Assembly: GCA_949498985.1 (NCBI GenBank)
Contig: CATECQ010000019.1
Location: forward strand, 1 to 64,000
Origin: Glaciecola sp. HTCC2999
Lineage (GTDB): Bacteria > Pseudomonadota > Gammaproteobacteria > Enterobacterales > Alteromonadaceae
Length of the DNA stretch: 64,000 nucleotides
Direction of reading: 5' to 3'
Position numbers and translations under genes: made by a program. The first letter of the stretch is position 1. The number at the start of each line of letters is the position of its first letter. Under the pieces are notes generated by a model that made no database searches, was not told where the DNA came from, and was given only the letters and a program-made list of their open reading frames with translations. Positions 1 to 8,157 of the stretch are shown one piece after another.

Positions 1-857
1 AATAACTTTAATTTAGTGTCAGGTGAACGCATCTTAGGATAGACCGCATAAATACCAACACGCTTCGCCGTTTGGTCTGAGAGTAACTGGGTTAATTCGC
101 CATTTTGCAAATCATCATAGACGAGTACTCTAGGTAAATAGGCGATCCCTAACCCCGCTAATACTGCTTGATGCAATGCGTTGAGATCATTGGCCACAAA
201 ATTACCTTGAACCACTTCTGTATATTCTCCCTCTGCGCTCAAAAAGCGCCAATGATTTGGCTGTGCTTCGTTGTATTTATACGTTAAACAATTATGGAAT
301 TTAAGTTCATTGCTCGATTCTGGTATGCCTTGCTGTTTAAGGTATTGCGGCGTAGCAACAATGACCCAATGCGAATCCACTAAGCGTCGTGCTAACAGAC
401 TAGAATCTTCCAAATAGCCAGTTCGAATAGCTAAGTCATAGCCTTCCTCGATTAAATTGGCAAACCGATCATCAATGATCATTTCTATCGTCACTTCTTT
501 ATATAAACGACAAAACTCCGCAATCGCTGTAGTTAAGGTCAAACGTGCTGAAACCGATGGAACGGTAATTTTAATTTTGCCACTAATAGAGTCACTATAA
601 CCACACACTGCGTCATGTGCTTCTTGCAATGCATCTTGAGCGACCTTAGCTTTGGCATAAAGGGTTTTACCACCATCCGTTAGGCTCAGCTTTCGAGTTG
701 AGCGATACAGTAATTGCATATTCAGGGCTTTTTCTAAGCGTGCGATACGTTTTGAGACGACTGAATTTGTGATCTCAAGTAACTGTGCCACTTTCGAAAA
801 AGAACCAGCATCTACCACCTGAACGAATAAAAAAATGTCATCCGCCTTTGCTTGCAT
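1..857 (-). CDS. LysR family transcriptional regulator (3' end runs off the window)
   Basis: Manual minus-strand translation from ATG at 857: MQAKADDIFLFVQVVDAGSFSKVAQLLEITNSVVSKRIARLEKALNMQLLYRSTRKLSLTDGG..., a typical LysR winged HTH followed by an effector domain. Divergent from the dehydrogenase gene. Confidence 0.9.
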   Translation of the reverse strand, partial: MQAKADDIFLFVQVVDAGSFSKVAQLLEITNSVVSKRIARLEKALNMQLLYRSTRKLSLTDGGKTLYAKAKVAQDALQEAHDAVCGYSDSISGKIKITVPSVSARLTLTTAIAEFCRLYKEVTIEMIIDDRFANLIEEGYDLAIRTGYLEDSSLLARRLVDSHWVIVATPQYLKQQGIPESSNELKFHNCLTYKYNEAQPNHWRFLSAEGEYTEVVQGNFVANDLNALHQAVLAGLGIAYLPRVLVYDDLQNGELTQLLSDQTAKRVGIYAVYPKMRSPDTKLKL

Positions 858-1040
858 GAAAATCACCTTTATTAGTAAGCATATCTTATATAATACTATC
901 GTATATTATATCAATTTTGGAAACAGTTATTTTCATCTCTTGCTCTTATTTTGTGTATTATTTCGGCGTATATTGAGTACATTAGCTTTTTTGTAGATCC
1001 AGTCACTCTGGCACCTACGTTAACCTTTGGAAATCCATTT

Positions 1041-3872
1041 ATGTCATCACTCGCCCCTGCTTATATTAATGCGATTCGAGCTATTTTGCCTAAAGCTCAA
1101 GTAATTGATGATATCTCACGTCGTCGTGCCTATGCGACGGATGCCAGTTTTTACCAATTAATCCCACAACTGGTGTTAAAAGTCAGTTCCATCGAACAAA
1201 TGCAATCCATCTTAAAGACGAGCCAAGCACATAACGTTAGTGTCACGTTTCGGGCTGCCGGCACTAGCTTATCCGGCCAAGCAGTCAGTGATTCGGTGTT
1301 ACTTTTATTGGATGAACATTGGCGCGGTCATGAAATTATCAATGACGGCCAACAAATCAAACTACAACCTGGTGTCATTGGCGCGCAAGCCAATCAATAT
1401 CTAGCTCCTTATCATCGTAAAATAGGGCCCGATCCAGCTTCGATAAACACTTGTAAAATTGGGGGGATCGCCGCAAATAATGCATCAGGCATGTGTTGTG
1501 GTGTGGCGAATAATACCTTTTATACTTTGGCTGGTATGACAATCATCTTAGCTGATGGCACCTGTGTGGATACACTCGACCCCGAAAGTGTGGCTACATT
1601 TACTGCTTCACACGCTGACTTGCTCAACCAATTAACTCAACTGGGTGAAGACGTACGTAACGATAACGTGTTATCGGATTTAATTGCGCATAAATATCGC
1701 CTAAAAAACACCACCGGCTATGCTATTAATGCCTTGACTGATTTTACTGATCCTATCGATATATTGGTGCATTTAATGGTCGGTTCAGAAGGTACATTAG
1801 GATTTATCGCTGATATTACCTATAACACGGTGGTCGACCATCAACAAAAAGCTTCTGGTCTATATTTATTTGATTCGCCTCAACAGGCTTGCCAACTGGT
1901 CGATCAATTACGCGATAGTCCTGTAGATGCTGTGGAATTATTAGATCAGCGCGCTTTAGATTCCGTTCAGGGTAAGCCGGGATTACCCGATAGTTTTTGT
2001 GGTCGTAATAAACGCTGCACGGCTCTATTGATTGAAACAGCAGCGAGTGATGCTAACACGTTACATCAGCAAATCGCTCAAGTGACTCAACTAGTCAATC
2101 GCTTTAACCCCATTGAATCGATTGATTTAACCACCGACAAGATCCTATCTCAGCAGTTGTGGGCTATTCGCAAAGCCACTTTCCCAGCGGTAGGGGCAGT
2201 ACGCGAAACCGGCACCAGCGTCATTATTGAAGACGTTTCATTTCCACTTGAACAAATGGATCAAGGCGTCACGCGTTTACAAGCCTTGTTTGATAAATAT
2301 GAATACACCGAAGCGTTGATCTTTGGGCATGCACTCGCAGGTAACCTTCACTTTGTATTCACCCAAGCATTTGATACTGACACTCAAATTAAGCGCTACG
2401 ATAATTTCATGCAAGATGTTGCTCAACTTGTTGCTGTAGAGTTTGGTGGCTCACTCAAAGCCGAACATGGCACTGGGCGCAATATGGCACCCTTTGTCGA
2501 ACTAGAATGGGGCAGCACGGCTTATGCGATCATGAAACGTATCAAGCATCTCATTGATCCTCAATTCACTCTAAATCCAGGTGTCATTCTCAACGATGAT
2601 CCCCAGTCCCATATTAAGCACCTTAAACCTTTACCACGAGCTAATGATATTGTGGATAAATGTATCGAATGTGGTTTTTGTGAGCCGGTCTGTCCATCCA
2701 AAGAATTGACCTTTACTCCACGTCAACGCATTGCAATATGGCGACGGATCCAACAGCTTGAAGAACTTGGCTATCTAATTGATGCACAACGCCAAGAACT
2801 TGCACAACTCAAGCATGATTATCAATATTATGGCATCGATACGTGTGCTGCTACCGGGCTGTGTGCAGAACGTTGCCCTGTCGGTATAAATACGGGCGAT
2901 TTAATCCGTGAATTACGCGCCGAATCACATGGACGCTTTGGTCAAAGGATTGCATCGTTCTCTGCTGAGCAGTTTGCACCGATCACTAAAACAGTTAAAG
3001 CTACTTTAGGGGTAGCAGGTCGCATAAGTAAAATCATTGGACCAGAATCAACGAATGTCCTAGGTAAAATTGTGCATAACATTTCCAGAAATACGATCCC
3101 GTTGTGGTTTGCCAGTTACCCACAAGCCGCTCATGATCTGCCATCGTTCGTGGCGGCATCAAGCGAACGTCCCAAAGTCATTTATTTCCCGAGCTGCGCA
3201 ACACGCACTATGGGTGCCGACCCTCATGCTAAAGAGCAGCGCAGCGTGCCAGAAGTCGTCCAATCACTCTTTGATAAAGGCGGATATGAGGTCATCATTC
3301 CTGAATCTGTCGATGGTTTGTGTTGCGGTATGCCATTTAACTCTAAGGGATTTGTCCAGCAAGCTCAACAGAAAGGGAATGTGTTATTAACAGCTTTACA
3401 AGCAGTGTCAAAAGAAGGCGCGTATCCCATCGTGTTTGATACCAGCCCCTGTAAATTACGTTTACAGGAATTGGGTCATGAGTTACCTATATTTGAAACC
3501 ACCCAATTTATGTCCCAGTTTGTGCTTGATAAGCTCCACATTACACCATCCACAAACCCTATTGCGTTGCACGTAACTTGCAGCAGTCAAAAGATGGGGA
3601 TCGCACATGATTTACGTCATGTCGCTAACGCTTGCGCGACACACGTCGTTGAACCTGAAGGAGTCGCATGTTGTGGTTTTGCCGGCGATAAAGGTATGAC
3701 AGTACCTGAATTAAATGCCAGTGCATTATCTGGTTTAAAAGCTCAAATCCCGCAAGGATGCTCAAAAGGTTACAGTAACTCACGTACCTGTGAAATCGGT
3801 TTAACCCAGCATTCAGGCATTGACTATCAATCGTTACTCTTTTTGCTTGATGAGGTCAGTGTCGCCAAATAA
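1041..3872 (+). CDS. FAD-binding and (Fe-S)-binding oxidoreductase, D-lactate dehydrogenase Dld-II type
   Basis: ORF 951-3872; ATG at 1041 (MSSLAPAYINAIRAILP) is the more plausible start. N-terminal FAD_binding_4 region (AAGTSLSGQAVSD, GGIAANNASGMCCG), 4Fe-4S motifs CIECGFCEPVCPSKE and CAATGLCAERCPVGI, and C-terminal CCG motifs (GLCCGMPF, VACCGFAGDKG). Confidence 0.88.
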   Translation: MSSLAPAYINAIRAILPKAQVIDDISRRRAYATDASFYQLIPQLVLKVSSIEQMQSILKTSQAHNVSVTFRAAGTSLSGQAVSDSVLLLLDEHWRGHEIINDGQQIKLQPGVIGAQANQYLAPYHRKIGPDPASINTCKIGGIAANNASGMCCGVANNTFYTLAGMTIILADGTCVDTLDPESVATFTASHADLLNQLTQLGEDVRNDNVLSDLIAHKYRLKNTTGYAINALTDFTDPIDILVHLMVGSEGTLGFIADITYNTVVDHQQKASGLYLFDSPQQACQLVDQLRDSPVDAVELLDQRALDSVQGKPGLPDSFCGRNKRCTALLIETAASDANTLHQQIAQVTQLVNRFNPIESIDLTTDKILSQQLWAIRKATFPAVGAVRETGTSVIIEDVSFPLEQMDQGVTRLQALFDKYEYTEALIFGHALAGNLHFVFTQAFDTDTQIKRYDNFMQDVAQLVAVEFGGSLKAEHGTGRNMAPFVELEWGSTAYAIMKRIKHLIDPQFTLNPGVILNDDPQSHIKHLKPLPRANDIVDKCIECGFCEPVCPSKELTFTPRQRIAIWRRIQQLEELGYLIDAQRQELAQLKHDYQYYGIDTCAATGLCAERCPVGINTGDLIRELRAESHGRFGQRIASFSAEQFAPITKTVKATLGVAGRISKIIGPESTNVLGKIVHNISRNTIPLWFASYPQAAHDLPSFVAASSERPKVIYFPSCATRTMGADPHAKEQRSVPEVVQSLFDKGGYEVIIPESVDGLCCGMPFNSKGFVQQAQQKGNVLLTALQAVSKEGAYPIVFDTSPCKLRLQELGHELPIFETTQFMSQFVLDKLHITPSTNPIALHVTCSSQKMGIAHDLRHVANACATHVVEPEGVACCGFAGDKGMTVPELNASALSGLKAQIPQGCSKGYSNSRTCEIGLTQHSGIDYQSLLFLLDEVSVAK

Positions 3873-3879
3873 TCCAATT

Positions 3880-3914
3880 AAAAAACTAGCGTTGATATGA
3901 ATGATATCAGCGCT
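3880..3914 (-). terminator. Intrinsic terminator for the minus-strand TIGR03643/nuclease genes
   Basis: Inverted repeat agcgttgatat-gaatg-atatcagcgct (3888-3914; one G-T position). On the minus strand it is followed by agtttttt. Overlaps the end of the minus-strand CDS. Confidence 0.6.
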
Positions 3915-4248
3915 TTCTAACTGGTTTATATTGCGTTGCACAATATCCCCGTGTAACGTCCTTAGAGCGAAGTGCACCATGCTTAGTTTTACGTCCACTA
4001 ACACGCGCTCGCCAATTATTAAATGTTTTACGCTTAATACTTGCTCGCATGAGATTGATTACCTGAGGCTCTGTTAACCCAAATAACGCTTCAATGGCTT
4101 CAAATGGCGTGCGATCTTCCCATGCCATCTCAATAATTCGTGAGCGAGTTTCTTCATCAAGTTTATCTTTGCGAATTGATGAAACATCTTGTTTTACTGA
4201 CTTTAACTTAGCCGAAGCATGCTTGGGTGTTCTTGGTGTATCTAACAT
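3907..4248 (-). CDS. TIGR03643 family (DUF2805) protein
   Basis: 113 aa with RIIEMAWEDRTPFEAIEALFGLTEPQVINLMRASIKRKTFNNWRARVSGRKTKH, matching the remembered pattern of TIGR03643/DUF2805 proteins. Confidence 0.82.
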   Translation of the reverse strand: MLDTPRTPKHASAKLKSVKQDVSSIRKDKLDEETRSRIIEMAWEDRTPFEAIEALFGLTEPQVINLMRASIKRKTFNNWRARVSGRKTKHGALRSKDVTRGYCATQYKPVRKR

Positions 4249-4286
4249 AGGTATCTTGGTGTAATTTTATCTACTTATTACTACGG

Positions 4287-6452
4287 TTATAATTCAGAAT
4301 TAGATTGCTCTGCCAAACGATGTTCATTAATTATCGTCAATAATTCATTCGCCGCAATAGCATCCGACATTGCACGATGATGACGTGACATCTCAATCCC
4401 AAAATGTCGTGTCAAATTCGCCAGTGAATAAGACGCTAGGCCAGGTCTGGCTTTGCGCATTTCTCTAACCGTACACAGTTTTGCACGACTAAAATGCCGC
4501 TCTAACCGAGTGAATTCTTGTTTAATGAAGCCATAATCAAAATTCACATTATGCGCGACAAAAACACAGCCTTTGGTAAATTGTGCGACCTCGTCTGCCA
4601 CCTCAGCAAAAATAGGCGCATTGCTCACCATAACATCATCAATTCCGGTTAACGCAGAAATATTTCGGGGGATCCTTCGTTGCGGGTTAAGTAAAGTCTG
4701 ATACTCATCTACTATTTGTCCATTAATCACTTTGAGCATGCCAATCTCAGTGATTTTATGACTCGTAGCTCGTCCGCCTGTCGTTTCAATATCCACAACA
4801 ACATATGGCTGCATGGGATTAACTCCCCATGACACCGTTGTAATACCTACTGAAATCCCCGCTTTGGATAACATGCTCAGGGTGAGTAATTGGTTTTTAC
4901 GGACGCTATCTCCGGTTGCTTTGATCTCTTCAAAGCGCACTTGCTGGTTATCAATCACCATTATGTCAGGAAAGCCGTCGCTATACATTGCATAATCCTG
5001 TGCCATCGCTTTTAGCACGTTACCGAGCGACGCCGCCTTGGCATGTTCGATAAAGAGGACCAACCGCTTTAATATTTGTTTATGCCAACGAAAGATACCA
5101 TTAGGCTCACCATAATGCGCAGTGGCTTGGGCGATAATGTGTTGTTTAAGCGCATCCACCGTATCACATTGAGTCAATAGTGCATCTACACGTTCAGTTT
5201 GATCATGGTATAAATTATTATGTCGCAAATGATAAGGGCGCCAGTCAAATTCATTACCCACTGCAAATGCAGGGTCAAATATAATGTCCCAAAACATCAA
5301 ACCAAATAAACCCCGCCATAATTCGTTTTCAGTACGTAATGCTTGGATCCCACTCGCTTGGTAATGATCAACTGTCGCGGCTTCCACTCGATGTTTATGC
5401 ACTTCATCAAGTACCAACTGACGAGCACTATTACGTAGCATATCTGTCATGACGCTGGTCCGTTTTTTTTGGTATTTACGTGCTAAAAAATCCTCAGCAA
5501 ACGCCAATATATGTGAATTATCTGGCTGCTCAATAATCGCTTCTAATTGTTGTTTAACCTGCTCTTTATCAGCGTGCTGATACCGTATACGCAAGGCTTT
5601 TTCTTGAGCCTCGGGTAGCTCAGAGGCATCTAATATCGGTAATACTGTTTGCCAATCACTTTTTAGTTGTAATTGATACTTGGCGTATAACCATAAATAT
5701 TCGTTACGCTTTTGTCGCGCAAGCGTGCCGTGTGCATCGGGTAAGATATCGATACACAACGTAGGCTGTTGCGCAATTCTTCCAAGTTTGTGAATGCGTT
5801 TTAATTCACTTAGCGCAGATGCATAGAAATATGTCGACGTCGCTTCATTGAGAGAAGCAAACCTGGCTTGCATTTGAGCTACTTTTTTACGTGTTCGCAT
5901 CACGCCTAAATCACGCATTGAAAACTGATTAAGGCGGCTACCTACATTCCCAAAAAACAAGAAAAGTAGATAATCGATGATCGTATCTACTTGGCGATAC
6001 ACATATTGATGAAATATGGCATGCTCAGACACAAGAGCAAATGTTAAATGCGCTTGTGCTAAAGATAACAATTGCGCTTTAGAAGCACTGCTTAGCACAT
6101 TATCCACATCATGATCACGCAATAAAACCAATAACTTTGGCTTTGTCAGTTGCTCAAGCCATTCAAGGAAATGGGTTGCAGGGATCTGAGTTAGCCATTG
6201 TTTATCAAAGCAAACTTGCAAAGCATGCTCTGGGTCAGGGATTTCATCGTATCGTAATGAAGCACTGTCGATAAACGGTGATTTACGGTTTAAACTGCGC
6301 GCTAAAGTACACTGGACATGATGTGGTTGCTGTTTAAATACCTCAATAAATGCCCAATGCTGCTCTTCCAATAGCACTTCGCAACTACCACTGATAAAGC
6401 CTAAACATTCATGCAAGTGTTCTAAATAATAATAAGTAGGTAAATCTTTCAT
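4287..6452 (-). CDS. FAN1-like VRR-NUC nuclease fused to a C-terminal DEDDh 3'-5' exonuclease domain
   Basis: 721 aa. VRR-NUC signature FPDIMVIDNQQVRFEEIKATGDSVRKNQLLTLSMLSKAGISVGITTVSW; then VVVDIETTG, VFVAHNVNFDYGF and HHRAMSDAIAANEL, the DnaQ-like DEDDh motifs. Confidence 0.85.
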   Translation of the reverse strand: MKDLPTYYYLEHLHECLGFISGSCEVLLEEQHWAFIEVFKQQPHHVQCTLARSLNRKSPFIDSASLRYDEIPDPEHALQVCFDKQWLTQIPATHFLEWLEQLTKPKLLVLLRDHDVDNVLSSASKAQLLSLAQAHLTFALVSEHAIFHQYVYRQVDTIIDYLLFLFFGNVGSRLNQFSMRDLGVMRTRKKVAQMQARFASLNEATSTYFYASALSELKRIHKLGRIAQQPTLCIDILPDAHGTLARQKRNEYLWLYAKYQLQLKSDWQTVLPILDASELPEAQEKALRIRYQHADKEQVKQQLEAIIEQPDNSHILAFAEDFLARKYQKKRTSVMTDMLRNSARQLVLDEVHKHRVEAATVDHYQASGIQALRTENELWRGLFGLMFWDIIFDPAFAVGNEFDWRPYHLRHNNLYHDQTERVDALLTQCDTVDALKQHIIAQATAHYGEPNGIFRWHKQILKRLVLFIEHAKAASLGNVLKAMAQDYAMYSDGFPDIMVIDNQQVRFEEIKATGDSVRKNQLLTLSMLSKAGISVGITTVSWGVNPMQPYVVVDIETTGGRATSHKITEIGMLKVINGQIVDEYQTLLNPQRRIPRNISALTGIDDVMVSNAPIFAEVADEVAQFTKGCVFVAHNVNFDYGFIKQEFTRLERHFSRAKLCTVREMRKARPGLASYSLANLTRHFGIEMSRHHRAMSDAIAANELLTIINEHRLAEQSNSEL

Positions 6453-6460
6453 ACCAAACA

Positions 6461-6476
6461 GTGTATATACATACAG
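6461..6476. promoter_or_regulatory. Candidate LexA (SOS) box upstream of the FAN1-DEDDh gene
   Basis: gtgtatatacatacag, 7 of 8 conserved positions of CTGT-N8-ACAG, with an alternating AT spacer. It ends 9 bp from the start codon at 6452. Confidence 0.5.
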
Positions 6477-6588
6477 CTTTTTTGTAAAATCATTGCACTA
6501 TTTAGTTTTTTTCAGTGTACATAAACAATCTTTTTTCTGATTCGTTGCGTAAGTATAATCATCTTCAATTAATAAGTGACTCGCCCCA

Positions 6589-6780
6589 ATGAGCCTAACG
6601 GAACCTAAAACGTTTGAATGTCCATATTGTATGGTAATTAACGATGTGGATGTTGATATTGACAATGATGTTGGGCAACAACAAATCGTTGATTGCCAAA
6701 TTTGCTGTTCACCGATAGAGTTATTGATTCAAGATTCAGGCTGGGGTTTAGAAATGATTGCCAAGAGGGATGACGAATAA
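6589..6780 (+). CDS. CPXCG motif-containing cysteine-rich small protein
   Basis: 63 aa, FECPYC...CQICCSPIELLIQ with paired CxxC motifs. Confidence 0.75.
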   Translation: MSLTEPKTFECPYCMVINDVDVDIDNDVGQQQIVDCQICCSPIELLIQDSGWGLEMIAKRDDE

Positions 6781-7412
6781 TGCACTTTAATGCTTGCGAT
6801 ATCAGCAACATGGAACAGCGCTATCGTGCTAACTTCATCAACACGTTATCCGGTTTTAAAAGTGCTAACTTAATTGGATCCGTTAATGCTGCAGGGCAAC
6901 ACAACTTAGCGATTGTCAGTTCCGTTTTCCATATTGGCGCACACCCACCTCTAATAGGGATGATAATGCGTCCACATACTGTCCCGCGCGATACGCTTCA
7001 AAATATCAAAGACACTGGTGTATATACGATTAATCATGTCCACAGTGATTTTGTAAAGGCCGCCCACCATACTTCAGCTCGTTTCCCTGAAGAGGTCAGT
7101 GAATTTGAAGAAGTTGGATTAACTCCTTGGTTCAGTGCAACGCATAAAGCCCCATTTGTACAAGAATCTCGAGTGAAAATCGCCTTAGAAGTCCAAGACA
7201 TTCAACTTTTAGCGCTGAATCAAACCGAGCTAGTGATTGGCCAAGTGGTTGAAGTTGTTGTCGATGAGCAGAGTATCGCTGAAGACGGATACATCGATCT
7301 TGAATCATTAGGAAGTGCCACTATCTCCGGTTTAGATAGTTACCATCAAACACAACGAATTTCCCGATATGGATATGCAAAAGCAGGTGAACCTGTTACA
7401 AAGATAAAATAG
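6780..7412 (+). CDS. Flavin reductase family protein (FMN-binding split barrel)
   Basis: 210 aa; NLIGSVNAAGQHNLAIVSSVFHIGAHPPLIGMIMRPHTVPRDTLQNIKDTGVYTINHV is a flavin reductase/flavoredoxin-like pattern. Start overlaps the previous stop (TAATG). Confidence 0.8.
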   Translation: MHFNACDISNMEQRYRANFINTLSGFKSANLIGSVNAAGQHNLAIVSSVFHIGAHPPLIGMIMRPHTVPRDTLQNIKDTGVYTINHVHSDFVKAAHHTSARFPEEVSEFEEVGLTPWFSATHKAPFVQESRVKIALEVQDIQLLALNQTELVIGQVVEVVVDEQSIAEDGYIDLESLGSATISGLDSYHQTQRISRYGYAKAGEPVTKIK

Positions 7413-7425
7413 TGAGAACGCTTAT

Positions 7426-7623
7426 ATGAACCCAGCACTGGATCCGAACTTTGACCAATTATTAATTATTTGCGGTATTATTAGTGTCATTGTAATTGCA
7501 TTTGTTTTGTTCGTGATCAAACTACCAGATGAAGAAATCCGGTATGATGAAAAAGATACAACGTCAAAAAATATATCTAAACCTAATTGCAGTCGTTCAC
7601 AAAACGAAGATGAAGAGTTTTAA
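7426..7623 (+). CDS. Small single-pass membrane protein, unknown function
   Basis: 65 aa with one hydrophobic segment LLIICGIISVIVIAFVLFVI and an acidic C-terminus. Lies 13 nt after the flavin reductase on the same strand. Confidence 0.55.
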   Translation: MNPALDPNFDQLLIICGIISVIVIAFVLFVIKLPDEEIRYDEKDTTSKNISKPNCSRSQNEDEEF

Positions 7624-7659
7624 TTTAATCCATATAGAATGAGAAACTAAGGAAGCATA

Positions 7660-7947
7660 ATGAAAGATATTAAACGCCGTGACTTTTTAAAATTATCAGG
7701 TGGTGCACTAATTGGTATGACACTTGGTTCAGTATCATTACGCGCTGCTGCAGAGGAACTTGATCCTTCAGACCCAACTGCCGCAGCATTAAAATATGCG
7801 AAAGTATCACCTGTCGAAGGTGCATACTGTGAAAACTGCATGTTTGTGCAAGGAGAAGACGGCCAAGAACTTCGACCTTGTGCAATTTTCCCAGGCAAAC
7901 AAGTAGCAGCAAAAGGCTGGTGTTCTGCCTGGGCGAAGAAAGCATAA
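7660..7947 (+). CDS. High-potential iron-sulfur protein (HiPIP), Tat signal
   Basis: 95 aa; twin-arginine RRDFLKLSGGALIG, then CENC-x13-C-x13-C (CENCMFVQGEDGQELRPCAIFPGKQVAAKGWCSAW). Confidence 0.88.
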   Translation: MKDIKRRDFLKLSGGALIGMTLGSVSLRAAAEELDPSDPTAAALKYAKVSPVEGAYCENCMFVQGEDGQELRPCAIFPGKQVAAKGWCSAWAKKA

Positions 7948-7974
7948 CTACATAAAATATGAGAGTTAATCGTT

Positions 7975-8004
7975 AGAATAAGAGATGAAACACGCTCTTA
8001 TTCT
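7975..8004. terminator. Hairpin downstream of the HiPIP gene, possible terminator
   Basis: Perfect 10-bp inverted repeat agaataagag / ctcttattct with a 10-nt loop. A T-rich stretch follows after a short gap, so termination is plausible but not canonical. Confidence 0.45.
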
Positions 8005-8157
8005 AGATCGCTTTTTCATTCAGATAATGTAAGGTCATTAACTGTTCTGTTATCCAAAGACCTAATATATACCTCATCTTTGCCTAGCACATTATGATAA
8101 GATTGGTGTGATAATCAATCTATTCAAAGAATAAACATATTTCCTTTAGGTGAACCT

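Noticed and set aside
3070-3390. 106-aa plus-strand alternate-frame ORF inside the Dld-II gene
   Set aside because: Fully nested in another frame of a strongly supported CDS; no recognisable domain.
4287-6452. VRR-NUC/exonuclease gene as a phage-defence or restriction system
   Set aside because: No methyltransferase, helicase, toxin-antitoxin or mobile-element context; flanked by housekeeping-type genes, so DNA repair is the simpler reading.
7647-7945. Minus-strand ORFs of 83 and 91 aa opposite the HiPIP gene
   Set aside because: Shadow ORFs: low-complexity Leu/Ser-rich translations, no RBS context, and the plus strand encodes a clear Tat-HiPIP.
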